Of a stretch of 64,000 bases of DNA, positions 24,300 to 37,344 are shown piece by piece (within the stretch, counting starts at the first letter, position 1; every line of letters starts with the position of its first letter). Under the pieces are notes generated by a model. It saw only the letters and a list, made by a program, of their open reading frames with translations. It searched no databases and was not told where the DNA came from. Source of the stretch: Cornus controversa (Eukaryota; Streptophyta; Magnoliopsida; Cornales; Cornaceae); contig CM048845.1 in assembly GCA_026545225.1 (NCBI GenBank), forward strand, positions 96,226,533 through 96,290,532, written 5' to 3'. Both the position numbers and the translations under genes were made by a program.

Positions 24300-24464
24300 T
24301 TGCTGTGTGGATTCTTACCTATAATATATAATTAAAACTTGGATTTGAAATGCTCTGTCCCCTCTCTCTCTCTCTCTCTTTAATATACATATATATATAT
24401 ATATATAGTTCTATGTAAACTTGGATTTACATATATACATATACATATATGTGTAGTTGAGAAA

Positions 24465-24660
24465 CAGGAACATCCTCAGATTGGTCAGTCAACTTTGGCA
24501 AATTCATCCAAGTCCAAAGTAGCAAGAGTGTATGTAAAGGCAGTGGGGTTCCATTTTGTTCTTGGCCCACTCTTGACTTGATTGTTGATAGAAACAACAC
24601 CAACAACAGCTGTTGTTGCTCTAGACACCACCCTGAGCTCCTTCCGAACCAAGTTTTAAA
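24465..24660 (-). pseudogene. Unidentified exon-like fragment
   Basis: On the minus strand one frame reads LVRKELRVVSRATTAVVGVV, then SINNQVKSGPRTKWNPTAF and TYTLATLDLDEFAKVD before a stop. Its composition is that of real protein, but it is bounded by a stop just upstream and has no start or partner exon. A longer frame in another register (24711-24427) overlaps it. I take it as a decayed exon of an unknown gene. Confidence 0.25.
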
Positions 24661-24711
24661 GCTGTAAAGGTGTGTCGTCCTTCTAACCCTTCCTACCCTC
24701 CCACCCACCAC

Positions 24712-25955
24712 TATCTAGAATGAATTGAAATGCCGAAGCGACAGATAGTTAAAAGAGGGATGAATTTAACGAAGACCCAACTGTCATGTGGTTGTTAACA
24801 ATTTGTCGGTTCAAATTTTGTTACCCTTCACAAAAATGGAGTGGTCATCATTAGTTTTTTTTAGGTATCTAAACACTCCTATTTAACAAGCAATCTTGAT
24901 GGATCCAACTTCAAGTCGTGAGTCTGTCACATTACCTTTTACCATAAGATATAATGTTACTATTATTATTATTATTTTTTTTTTAAAACTAAGTCGTGGA
25001 TTAAGATTGCAAATAAATCAAATGCGTCCAACTTGAAGTAATTGAAATTCAATTCAAGTAGTTCTTTAACCACTTGACTTTATTAGATATATTAATGGCC
25101 AAAGATCTTTTTAGGTCAAAAAAATTTTCAAACTTTGTCCACTTTAATTTGAAATTCAGATTCAGTCATATTATCATTTTATTCAATTTTATTACTTACA
25201 AATTCAGTTTTAACATAAATTTAACATTTTAACAAAACGATGATATAACTGAATGTGAACCGCAAAATTCAGGATTCTGCATAATTGAGATCCGCATAAT
25301 TCAAAAGAAATATCTTGACCGGAGAAGATCTATTTTCATTATTTAAACTCTTTCATATATTCCATGCATATTATAGTTAGTTTAAGTTTAACTCATTTAC
25401 TTAATAAATCAATTGACTTATGACCTAAATATTACTAGAAATGTTAACGCGACACGTTCAAGACCAAGCACCCCTTTCTCAAATTTGTCCCACAAAGAAA
25501 AATATTTTCCCAAATATGCCCTGCCGTTATTCACATTGAAGTCAAGACATCCCGATAGACATGTTTCTTTAAAAAAATATATTCAAACTTAAAAATTTTT
25601 AGACAAGTTTTGTAAAAATATTTTAGTACAAGTATTTAACAATCATATTAACAAAAAAAATTATAATAAGAAATAAAGGAAAGAAAAAAATTATAACTAA
25701 TAATAGAATATTCATTTATATATTTATTATTAATCAGAACAGATTTGGGACTTCACGTGTTTTAAACTATCTCCCCAAACCCGCCCCCAACCCTTTAAGA
25801 TTATCCCAAACCCATCCCAATAAGAGTGGAATGTGCTCCACCGGAGCGAGTTAAATTCACATCCTAAATATTACAAGCATACAATTTACAATTTATATAC
25901 ATAAATCGATCAACTCAGGTCATTTGGTATATTAGATTTGAGAAGAAAAAAAAAA
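24712..25955. other. AT-rich intergenic, nothing recognised
   Basis: Short TTA-type microsatellite near 24961-24980 and generic AT-rich DNA. No supported gene, no clear terminal repeats. Confidence 0.4.
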
Positions 25956-26233
25956 GATAAATACCACTTACACCCCCTAACATTAGGCAATATTCCGACC
26001 AGACTCTTTCTAGTTTCAATATTTCCGATTACACCCCCTGTCAATAACATCCGTCAATTTTTCTCTCTTGTTGATGTCAGCAAATTCCGTTTGTTTGCTG
26101 ATGGGGCACTAATAGAAGGAAAAATTGATACATAAACCCAAAATTCAAGAGATATAGTTGAAAATATCGAAACCAGAGAGAGTCTAATTGGAATATTGCC
26201 TAAATTGAGGGGGTGTAAGTGATATTTACCCCC
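25956..26233. mobile_element. Fold-back MITE near the CIA30 gene
   Basis: Left end GATAAATACCACTTACACCC followed by AGGCAATATTCC, and right end GGAATATTGCCT followed by GGGGGTGTAAGTGATATTTA, form terminal inverted repeats of about 45 bp. An A-rich run lies at both flanks, so the target duplication cannot be read. No coding capacity. It sits about 275 bp past the stop codon of the CIA30 gene. Confidence 0.6.
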
Positions 26234-26508
26234 TAAAAAAAAAAAAAAAACCCCCCACTTTCAGGTTAGATTGTGCAGAACTAAAACCAATATTCGACCT
26301 GTTGAAACGCTGACTTCATTGCCTCTAGTACTCAACAGAAACAAAAATCCACATCTAGCTCAATGCATAATCAATACATAGCCAAATGGGCACTTTTAGT
26401 CCTTCAGTTAGACCACCACCACAATGGAGTGGAAACTATGTATACCAAAACTAGATTCAAGGCTTCGATACCATTATTTTCCACTTTCCTAATTATTTTA
26501 CAAAAAAC

Positions 26509-29500
26509 TCAGTGTGTTCTCAAGGCTTTGATCCAATCAATTTCCAATTGGAAATCACCTGGCCCGGATCTAGCACCTGGCATTCCACCTTCAGCATTGA
26601 CAGAAAGAGACATGCCAAGAATTCGGGATGGATTCATTTCCAAATTTGCATCTATGACGTTCCCCCTCCATGTTGGCAGATATCGAGCAAGAGGAATCTG
26701 TAAAACCCCATTGACAATTTTGAACATAACCAAATAGTTAAGCCATATTTCTCAGAAAATCCTAGAGCATGTGATGTACAAGTATAGCGAAGCATCAAAT
26801 TACTTTCCTTTCCTGTGCCCAAAGAATTATTGCGCCTTAAGGCACTTGAGCTTTTTATGTCAACATCTATACGGATGAGCTAGAAGGGCAGATAACTTGC
26901 CTTTGCAATGTACCAATTGTCTTTGGGCACAAAAACAAAAGCTTGCCATGAATTATCTTCCTGTTGTCCAGGTGAATTCACCCAATTTTCTGTATAAATC
27001 TGTATCAAAATTTGACAAAGTTTCAATACAGATTCACGAGTTTGACATCGCTGACAAAATTGAAAGGGAGCTAGAACATCAGAAGTATGATTTATGCTTC
27101 CTTTCTCATGTTCCTTCTCTTACACAAAAAGAGGAAGTAAACTCACAGTAGATATGTAACATCTCCCATCTCCTTTAACTTTTAGAGCTATTGTGTCATA
27201 TGGGTCCAAATCAATGAAGCCATTGAACTGCAGAAAACACAAGTTGGTAAGGAAGATGCTGCCATGCCAACACAAGTCCCTAATGGCATCATAAAGTTGG
27301 TAATGGCATCATTCAGCATTACATCTAGAGCATGCACCATACTGAACTAATTTCAGTTTCAACCTTTTTTTTCTTTTCCAGAAGGTGAGGGAAAGTGGAA
27401 TTATTCTAGACAATTAAAGTTCTGTTAGGAAAAAGAGCCAATAGTTCAGTTTGCATCAACAAAGAAATACTATAAAAAATAATAAAAGTGCCTGTTTGAT
27501 ACTAAGAGATATCATAATAAAAGAGAGGGAGAGAGGAATTGACCATCGAAAACAACTTCTTAATATTAAGAGAGATCATAAGGCTGTGTACATTGTTTCT
27601 CAACAAAAAACCAAATCTTACTTTCCTTTCTCTTTCAGCAAAAGACTGAAAAGTTCCTAACCTAATCCGAAACCCCACTTACCTTCACCCAATTTATTGG
27701 CTTAAATTCCTAAACAGAAGTCCTTTTTTGCAAACCTCATAATATTGGACCAATAGGTTATTAGAAAGAAGAACTTATATTCTGATGCCAAAAATAATAC
27801 AAAGCCAAGAAAGAAAGAAAAAAAAAATCACACTATGAACATGCATGAAGACCGGGCAAATAAATATCCTAGCTTGCATAGATAATTTATGTATACAAGG
27901 TTCCCCATTGACACGACTGAGGAAAAGATCTCTATGATAAGAGCTTCACAGAATTAATTTGATCTACACCAAGCAGTGATGCTAAATATGATTAAAGATC
28001 CACTCATAATGGAGTAATTGAACTGGATAAAATAGTTATTTACCCCAAGAGAGAAAGCTTATTGACCCTCCCACCTCCAATATTTCAAGACTTGCTAGCA
28101 TGAATTCTTTGCCAAGCATGTAAGAGTGACATTACTAATACTGATGCCATAGATAGCTGAATAATACAGAATAGTTGCAACCACTAATAGTTACAAATGC
28201 TATACATAACCATTTAAAAAATTCAATCCACAATAGAACTTCTAAATTCACAATTAATTCTTGATCTATAGATCCCTAACACTGATGTCAAAACTCATTG
28301 TTCACTACAGAAAACAAAGAATGTTGGAAATATTATTCACCTTCTTAGAACGCATTCCGCAAAAGCCACTCCTACTAATGTTCCATTTTGAACCCTCAGA
28401 TCTATCCAAAGAAAGACTTCCAGAAAAAATTCCTATCAAATGCATCAAGAGTAAATAAGGGTCAAGAGCATCAAATCGAACTTTGTTGAAATTATATAGA
28501 GGATCAAGCAAAATTCAACTTTATAAGTTTCTCCAGTTTAAGAGATGTTTGTAATTATTATTCATTTGTTTGTCAGATAATAGAGGTATTACAACCAATA
28601 AACCAAGCATAACAAAAGTAGGGGTGCATGGAACAATTTAACAATATACAAAAAAAAAGTTCATGGTAATGAGCTCCAGCTATATGAAAATGTGATGCGT
28701 AATATGCTTCAAATTGATCCATATAAGGGCAGCAACTTGAAGTATATTGTTTACACAATAGCATTCAAGAAGTAAAAGCAAAGTAAAATAAGAATAAAGA
28801 GATTGGATTAATAGGTACTAGGTCCTAATAATCAAGGAGCAGTTTTTCACTATCTTTTGGTTCACTACCTTTACAGATTCTGCTGCTCATTGTCCTTTCC
28901 TCATTCACGAGCTCCCATTTTCCACTCATAATAGGAAAAGGGTAAGTCCAGGAACCTTCTTCTGGGTTTGAAAAATTATACAGAGTGGTATGTGTGACTA
29001 AGGAAAACCATAGAGGATGTCTGTGTAACTTATCCTAGTAATGAATAACCGACAAGCTTTCTTCAAACGTCATTGAGCAAAGCTATATACATGAATAATG
29101 CAAAGCCAAAGAAAAATAGAATATTAAAGGGCACAACAATCTCCATCCCAACAAGTTTCCAAGAGGGTAAGAGAGACACCAATAAGGAGAAGAGGAAAGA
29201 GCATTCACTTGAAAGGTTAATCAAATCTCTCGTTGGTCCACGTTGTTATGTAACCAATTCTGCCTCAAGACATCACATAAGTCCAAGTAACCTTTCTTCA
29301 TGTTTTATCTTGGATATTTCTTGCAGAAGATTTTGTTCTTCCACAGGTCATTGGTCCCAACAGACAAGATTCGCTCAAACAAGTGGTATGAGTGCTTGTG
29401 GGATCTATAACACATTAATGAATATAATGTAAAATACAAATTACATATTTACATTACTTGAATAGTATTGAACTTGAAAATTACCACACAATATATGACA

Positions 29501-31356
29501 ATCAAATTTAAATTTTTTTAAAAGTCATCCAGAGAGACAGATTATGTGATTCATGACAGCCTGACAACTGAATAATGCACTCAAAATGTACTGAGAAAAT
29601 GAAAACTAAGCCAACCGTCGAAGGTTAAAACTAATCATCCACCAGCCAGTATAAGGATTGCAGATTGTCATATATGAAGTCACATTTCCAACATACAAAT
29701 TATTGAAATCCTTCAAACACAAGGGAATAAAATGTTACAGCTTTTCCATGGAAAAATAAATAAAACTAAATCAAGCATTTGTATTTCGTTGACGATTGGA
29801 ACCACGATTTGGATCATAAGTTAGCATGCATTATGAAGGTTGGCTTCAATGAAATTTTTTGTGGAAGTTTCGTGCTCATATATCAGGAGAAATTTCATTT
29901 GGTAATTCGTATTAATATAGTTGAAAGGTAATGTTTCGAGCAAAAATATTTGGAAATCACAATATTATCATTATTTGGAGCTTCAAGAGGAACTAAATTA
30001 GGCATTGACTAATACCACTTAGCCCATTTCCAGCATCCTTAATCTCCAAAGAAGCTGAGGACAGACCTGAAAAGTAACCAACCATTGACAAATATATTAG
30101 TGTCTATTTCAATAATCATTATGAGCAATTACTGCAGAATCGTTCACTGTATACCAATTGCCAGCACGCAGGAAAAATATTTAAATAAAATCAAGCCAAT
30201 ATGTTTTATAGATGGGGATAATAAGATATAATGTCACAAGACTTCTACTTTATGTGTGTTTATGTGAATAAGTGGATCTAGATAAGGTTTTCTTCAGTAA
30301 GCTCAATTTATTCATATATGCAATATTAAAGGCACCATTACAAAATGCTGGACCTAAAACTATTCAAAATTCAAATAAGGGATGGAGTTTAGGTGTAAAA
30401 GGCAGTTATGTTATCCTGATAATCAAGGATGATGGGAGGGGCAGACAGGGTTCAGACCTAAATCTCCATTCCCAGATAAAGTGAGAGATGCCTACTATAA
30501 ATTTCCGATACTGTTTTCTGTTAGTTTGGGAGCGTATGTTAGACTACATATTCATGCAACAGAGACATCACACTCAAGTATATTCTCACCTCCATATTCA
30601 GAATCTGAGTACAAATGCCACTTTTTTAGCTCTTCCATTGAATTGAAATTGAAAATATATCTCTCAGTGGGAGGAATCAAGTCTTCAGCATTCCATGTGA
30701 GAGCTGCAATTCGACAAAAGCTGAATTGCAATAATCACTGAGATAGAACAATTAAAGGAAGAAATCCACACTGAACATATATATAAGTTGTTTCTTTATG
30801 ATTAAAAAGAGATTTTTCACAGGCCTCAAATGCACGGTACATCGTCTTCAAATCATCTAAAGAAAATATATATACATACATAAATATATATATATACACA
30901 CACACACACAGAGGATGATGATAGAGCACCTTTTTTAGTTGCATTTAAAGAAGCTTGCCACAGTGAACGAAACCTTGACATCTCTGTTTCCCTCAAAATC
31001 GCTACCTGTTTAACAAGACATTTTTTTCCAAAGTTGTTAGTTGAATTCAAAGAAGCCGTTTCGCGATTCTTCAAATTGCTATATATTCAGACAACTTAGG
31101 AAAGCCTCGATTCTATAAAACCTTGTTTGATTAATTTCACAATATATTACCAAATAATTTCTTAGAATGTTCAGATGAATTTCACAATGTTAAGACCTAA
31201 ATTCAAAGTTCAAACTTCAAAGTGAAATCAAATTCGTTCGCGTACATATAGAGAGAAAGGCTCACCTGTAATCGGTGTTGGAGTTACTGACGGCGACAGT
31301 GACGCGGTGGCAGAACTAACCCAATAGGGGAAGAGGAAGACATTTTGCGAAGCCAT
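26509..31356 (-). CDS. CIA30: CIA30-domain complex I assembly protein, eight exons
   Basis: Minus-strand exons: 31356-31266, 31001(or 31005)-30930, 30703-30590, 30066-30016, 28432-28341, 27227-27147, 26999-26901 and 26697-26509. From the conserved [17 protein letters not shown] start at 30981 the product is 225 residues. With exon 1 and the 31001 acceptor it gains 37 in-frame residues ([12 protein letters not shown]...ILRETE, Ser/Thr/Ala-rich, organelle-like), giving 262. The exon 1 ATG has a strong ACCATGGC context. CIA30 (PF08547) landmarks: [89 protein letters not shown] and [13 protein letters not shown]. The family assists assembly of mitochondrial complex I (NDUFAF1). The last intron has a GC donor (AAG|GCAAGT). 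All junctions close in frame. Confidence 0.93.
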
Positions 31357-31529
31357 GGTCTAGGGGGTGGAAATAAGAGCAGACAAGACAAACGACATCG
31401 TTTCATGTGTGTCGCGGTTAATACAGTAGAATATCTCTACTAATTTTAAAATTAATGCTTCATTTTGTTCATATTTTAACTCCTTATCATCAAATAATTA
31501 CCGCAAACTATATATTATATTATATTAAT

Positions 31530-32471
31530 GGCAAGGGGCCAAAAACTCTCCGACTACTTTAAAAAGGTGCAAGAAATCTTATGTAATTTGTTTTGAACCA
31601 TATCACACACTTATATTTGTAAAAGTGAGCAATTTATCCCCCTCTTGCACATATTATATTTTTCTATGACAATTTTATCTTTTTTATTATTAAAAAAAGA
31701 AGAGATTTTTTTCAGAAAAAAATTTTCAAAAATAATTTTAGAAAGAAAAAAGGCTAAAAATGCACATTTATTTAATAAAAATTTTTGAACAGAGAGGATT
31801 TTTTTCTATATTAAGTTATATCAATTTACAAAAAATAAATAAAAATGCACAATTACATAATAAAAAATTTCGAATTTTTTTTCCCAAAAAATTCTCCATT
31901 AGAAAGGGAGGATTTTTTTTATATTAAGTTTTTCTTTACCTTAATTAAAAAAAAAAAGTGGAGGTTTTTTCTCCAAAAAAAATTCCATACATTGTTTCTG
32001 GAAAAAAACTAAATATGCATAATAATAATAATTTTCAGAATTTTTTTTATTTTTTCAAGAATTTTTTTATTTTCATAAATTCACTCTCTTTCTAATGGAA
32101 AATTTTTTGAAAAAAAAATCCTAAATTTTTATTATGTAATTGTGCATATTTATTTATTTTTCATAAATTGATATAACTTAATATAAAATAAAATAAAATA
32201 AAATAAACCTCTCTTCTCTCAAAACTTTTTATTAAGTAATTGTGCATATTTGGTTTTTTTCCCCGAAATTATTTTTGTAATTTTTTTCTAGAAAAAATTC
32301 TCTTCTTTTTTTAATAATAGAAAGGTAAAATGGTCATAGAAAAAATAATATGTGCAAGAGGAGGTAAATTGCTCACTTTTACAAATATGAGGGTATAATA
32401 TAATCTAAAAAAAACACAGGGGGCATTTTTGCACATTTTTAAAAGCAAAGGGAGTATTTGGCCATTTTGCC
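31530..32471. mobile_element. Long fold-back element upstream of the CIA30 gene
   Basis: Left end GGCAAGGGGCCAAAAACTCT and right end reading GGCCATTTTGCC on the plus strand are inverted repeats. Complementarity continues inward for most of the 942 bp (AGTGAGCAATTTA against TAAATTGCTCACTTTTAC, and A/T tracts further in). Flanks TATATTAAT (31521-31529) and TATATTAAA (32472-32480) match at 8 of 9 positions, a likely Mutator-type target duplication. Non-coding. Almost the whole element could fold as one hairpin. It begins 174 bp upstream of the CIA30 exon 1 ATG. Confidence 0.75.
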
Positions 32472-34673
32472 TATATTAAATTATTTATACCATGTGTTGT
32501 AATTTAGTAGTATTTCTTCTAAGTTTCAAAGTGAGAGGTGATGATAGTCCACACAAAAGAGTGTGCGAGTGTTTGTTTTGGCCAAAAAGAAAAATATATT
32601 TATGTATGTGTATGAGACCACAACTCTCCTATTAATATATGAAAGATCATATTGGTTAGATGAGTTCTCTCTATTCAATTTTTATCATATGTTTATTTTA
32701 TTATTTTTTGTCCTAACAAACAATTACATTTGTCAATAGATTCAATTTTGATCGAATTTGAGCCTATAATTAGAATATAGATTGAAACATTCAAGTCGAT
32801 AATTTGTTAACCATCCGAATCTAATAATTCGTTAACTAAACAAACCGGATATGGATTGTGGTCAATCTGGTCCAATAATAGTCCGATCTAATATAATCTA
32901 ATATATCATAAATACATTATCTAATGTTATAATATATAATATTTTTATCATTATTTTTTCCCCTCTTTATGTTGTCTTTTTTTCACTAATCTCCCCTGTA
33001 AATAAGCTAAATAACATGGACATCCCCCATATTTTAAAAAATAACACTGTCATCCCCTTTCAGTTAACAAAAAGTGTGAATTGACTATTATACACATTGT
33101 ACTTTATTATTACTTAATGTAAAATATCCATTTGATTCAAAAGACAAAAAAACCCCTCTCACTATTTACCATGACCTATTTTACAAGTCATTTTTATCAA
33201 TTTTTCTCTAATACAGAATGATACACCATATACATATACATACACACAAAAGAAAAAAAATATATATATATGTATGTATGTATAATCACAATCTTTATGA
33301 GTGATAGTTCTGGATTTCGTGTTCAATTAAAATCCACGTTCCGCAATAGGACGAATCCTTGTAAGAGAAAGCTTATTTGAATGGGTTATCGTCTTCAATG
33401 ATTGAAAAAAAATGATCGATTTAAGTGTTGATTCCAAATTAATTCTCAAATAATTCAAGAAAGACTTTGATGTTGTTTAGAACTAAATTGAACTAAAAAT
33501 AAAAAGACAAGTAAACTAAAGTAGTGAATTCGAATGAGAAATAGTTCTAGAGATATTACTTTACCACAATCTCCTCACAATTGGCCAATTGACAATAAAA
33601 TTGAGAAATTTCAATTCAAGCACACATAATTGGATGACTACAAGCTCAAACAATGAAATTAGTAGCATACATTCTAATTAATCTAAGTGTAAGTCAACTT
33701 TAGAGGGCATGACTTGTTTACCCACACTAATTAATACTAATCTAAACTAAATTGTAACACAAATCATCTCTCCTTGGCATGAATTATCAAAGTCCCAATT
33801 AGAATGTTCAATTCAAATCATAATTACATGATTTTCTTTTAATTAAACTACAAGAACAATTAGAAAATGAAGAACAACCATAATTAATTGCATATATGAC
33901 AAGATTGACATTCAATTGAAATTGTATTTGTAAAATTGAGCACAATAATTCAAGTACAACTATGAATTATTAGATCTAATCATATAATTCAACTTAAATA
34001 CAAAAACCCCCAATTTCAATACAAATGGATCAATATAAGAGAAAGAGTGTTACAACATCCCTAGAAGATGTGTCTAGCCTTCTATAGATGATTAGAGTTG
34101 CAACTTCAAAGTGTATCCTTCAACTTTCATAGCCATTCTAAGCTCCAAAAGTGCCCAAAATCGTTCCAAGAAGACCCAAATTAAGAGGTATGAAGCTTAG
34201 ATCCCAAATGATGAGAAAGAGTGCATATTTAAGTGGGTTCTCAGGGTCAATCGCCCTTCCTTGATGCAAGGGTCCATTTTGGACCCTTTTTGACCCTTTA
34301 TTGAACCTTCTGAACATTTTAAAACTTTCTGACCCCTTTCACCTTTTATGAACCTTTCTAAACATTTTTTGAGCCTTTTTTGCTTTGGACCTTCAAATTG
34401 ATTTGCTTAATGGATGGAACCCAACTCTCTTCAAAAAACTTCTCCAATTAAAGCTCAATTGGTACAAATTTGGAAGAAATTAGTGACAAGAGCCTGAAAA
34501 TCAAATAAAACATAATTTAATATTAAAATAATAAAAGAAGCATTACTAAGAGATTAAAATATGCAATCATGAGGGCTTGAATGTAAAACATTCGACGCTC
34601 ATCACACCCCCAAACTTACATATTGTTAGTCCCTTAGCAATACATACAACTAAAAATAAAAATGCTACTCTAA

Positions 34674-35278
34674 GAGCCCATTTGAGATTGTTTCTCAACC
34701 GTTGAGAAGTACTTTGAACCCAAAAAATTGCATTGAGAAATGTTTGGTGATAAAAAGAATCACGTTTAGATAGTAGAGTTTGAATCAAAAATGCGCTTTT
34801 TTATGAAGATCAGAATTGGAGCTTCTGAAACTGCGTTGTTCGATATTTTAAGTCACTTTTTTTTTTGGAACAATATAATCCCTGTTTATTTGTTATAAAT
34901 ACAATATTACCTCTTATATAATATATTTAAAATTAAAAAATATATAAAAATAAGTTTGTGTTTAGATTTTTCAACTCAGACCCAACACTAATTTAAAAAA
35001 TAGTTGCCAAAACCTTTGAAAAATTGGATTGAGCTCATGAGTTGACCATCAAATTGCACCTCTAGATTAACGCACATCTTATTATTGTGTGGGTAAAGTA
35101 TTAAAATTAATAATAAAAGTACTTTAAGCAGCACTATTACCAAACAACTTTAAGTTTTAAAATTGCTTTATAATATACATCACAAAACGCCTAGCATGCT
35201 TTTTACTCACCGCACTTTTATAATAGCTTTATTGATAAAAGCGTTTTCACCGTTACAACAGCAATGTCAAACGGGCTC
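34674..35278. mobile_element. PIF/Harbinger-type MITE
   Basis: TIRs GAGCCCATTTGAGATTG and, reversed, GAGCCCGTTTGACATTGC, flanked by TAA on both sides (34671-34673 and 35279-35281). A TAA or TTA duplication and a GRGCCCRTTTG terminus are hallmarks of PIF/Harbinger-derived Tourist-like elements. 605 bp, non-coding (the frame 34788-34567 crosses its left end by chance). Confidence 0.72.
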
Positions 35279-37013
35279 TAAGTCCTCTTTCGGGGGTGAA
35301 TCTGATTGCATTTAGTGCATGCAACAAGCCTTTTAAATCCCTAGGCTCCCCTAATGGACGAGTGAAATCTCATGAGGGTTTACAGAAATGATACCCACAA
35401 ACATTCAAAATTTGTTTCTAACATCAATCAAGAGAATACTACAATATATAATTAAAAGAATTGCATCAAAGAATATTTTCAAATTACCAAATTTCATAAT
35501 TCAAATCAATGATCCCCACATAAAATTCATAAAGGCACTCCTTATATCAATCAACCCTAGGCTTCTGGTGTAAAGTGAATTAGCAATCCTCTATGTGGCT
35601 TAGCCTGACTTCAAGTATACCAAATTACATACCCTTTTATTTATTGGACTCCTTATTGAACTTATCACCTATGGCATGAATATTTGACTTCTCTTTCTTT
35701 CTTTTCTTTTCCATTTTTTTTTCTTTTTCAATGGTTGTGGAATGTCTCAGTCCATTAAGCTTTTTAGAGGATCTATGTAACAAGCTTTAGATTAATGACT
35801 CCCAAACGAAATAGCTTTAGGGAACTAGGCGTTAAGACATCCCTAAGGACTTAATAACTCGAATCAACTAGGCTACGAACCAAGATAGCCAATGATTTTG
35901 ATCTTTTATCACCCCTCATTATTTATACGAATACTCAATGTTTCGTGAGGCAAGAGGCCCAATTACTTCATGAAAATGATCGAATTGATCTTTTTTCTTC
36001 TTTTAAATTAAGACAAATATAACATACCATGGTGTTTCATTCTCAAAAAATACCAATTTATATTAAGCATACATGACCTAGCAACTTAGAGTTAAGGTTT
36101 ATACTCCACAAAATTATACTAGTATGCTCGTGAAAAGTGAAGGGATTATTAGAACCAACTATTACAAGGCATGCCAATACAAATAATGATGTGAACCTTT
36201 GAATTCAAAACATAATTTTCAAAAATTCAAACATACTCAAACATAACAATTCTAAGACCTTCATAAAGTATTAATCCTCCAATCAAAGTTTAAAACATCC
36301 AACAGATCTTATATTCTAAAAAACAAATGAACAAAAAGTAACCATTCTGCTAACTACTTCACTTTAATAATTGGGCACATCAAAAGACATCATCGGACCC
36401 CAAACTTAAATTATACATTGTCTTCAATGAACATAGAAATGAAACATAAAAAACTGATGATTGTTCGATGGTTGAAACTTCCCTCAAGATAAGATTGAAG
36501 AATTTGATGCTTGTCCTTTATTTTGATCTTCAACACAAAAGTTCTTCTACAACTTTTTGCTTCATTTTTCACAGCTTGGTTCATCCACGAGACTATTGCT
36601 CCAAGAAACATGTTGTGAACCATCTAATTATCGTCGAGGCAGAGAACAATGTCGATTGATTTCTTACCAGATAAAAGGTTGGTGAAGTTTGAGTCTTAGA
36701 TTGATGCCAACGAACTCATGCAAGCGAAAACTTTTCTATAAACTTGATCAAATGGGTTTTTTCAGTTCAAAATTAAAAATTTTAACAGAAAAAAAATAAA
36801 AAATAGAAGTTGAAATAAAGAAGATAAAATGGGGTTTCTTAATTGAATCGATTCACACTCACATAAGTTCCTTTTTTTTCGTGGGAGGTTTCAAGAATGT
36901 ATCAATGGCGTGTGTTGCTATCTTCTCGGGATGTCTTCTTTCTTATTGTTGTATGAAGCTTCATAGAAGCAGTGAACGAGAACAAGAGAAAATTTTTGTT
37001 TCTATTTCAGTAT

Positions 37014-37044
<31 letters not shown>

Positions 37045-37204
37045 ACATATAGAAAATTTTCTATATAGAAAGTTCTCAGTATAAAAAATTAGGAAGGAAG
37101 AAAAAAAAATGTCTTTATGGAAATTACTAAATTCTAAAAATTGATTGATATGTATTGAAATTACTAAATCCTAGAAGTCGTCTTATATATATATACATAT
37201 TTGT

Positions 37205-37344
37205 TGTGTTTGATTTGTATGAGGTAAGAATTATAAAACCTAGAATTTAATTAGAATTCTAATGCAAATACTTATATATGTTGTGTTTGATCTGGTAAGG
37301 TAAGAATTATAAAACTTAGAATTTAATTAGAACTGTAATGCTTA
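37205..37344. repeat. Two-copy tandem repeat
   Basis: A unit with TTGTGTTTGAT, GGTAAGAATTATAAAAC and TAGAATTTAATTAGAA occurs twice in direct order, with few differences. A GT run lies just before (about 37023-37045). Confidence 0.65.

Noticed and set aside
29073-29432. 119-codon frame in a CIA30 intron
   Set aside because: Opposite strand to the host gene, no recognisable motif, interrupted by splice-like CT tracts; most likely chance.
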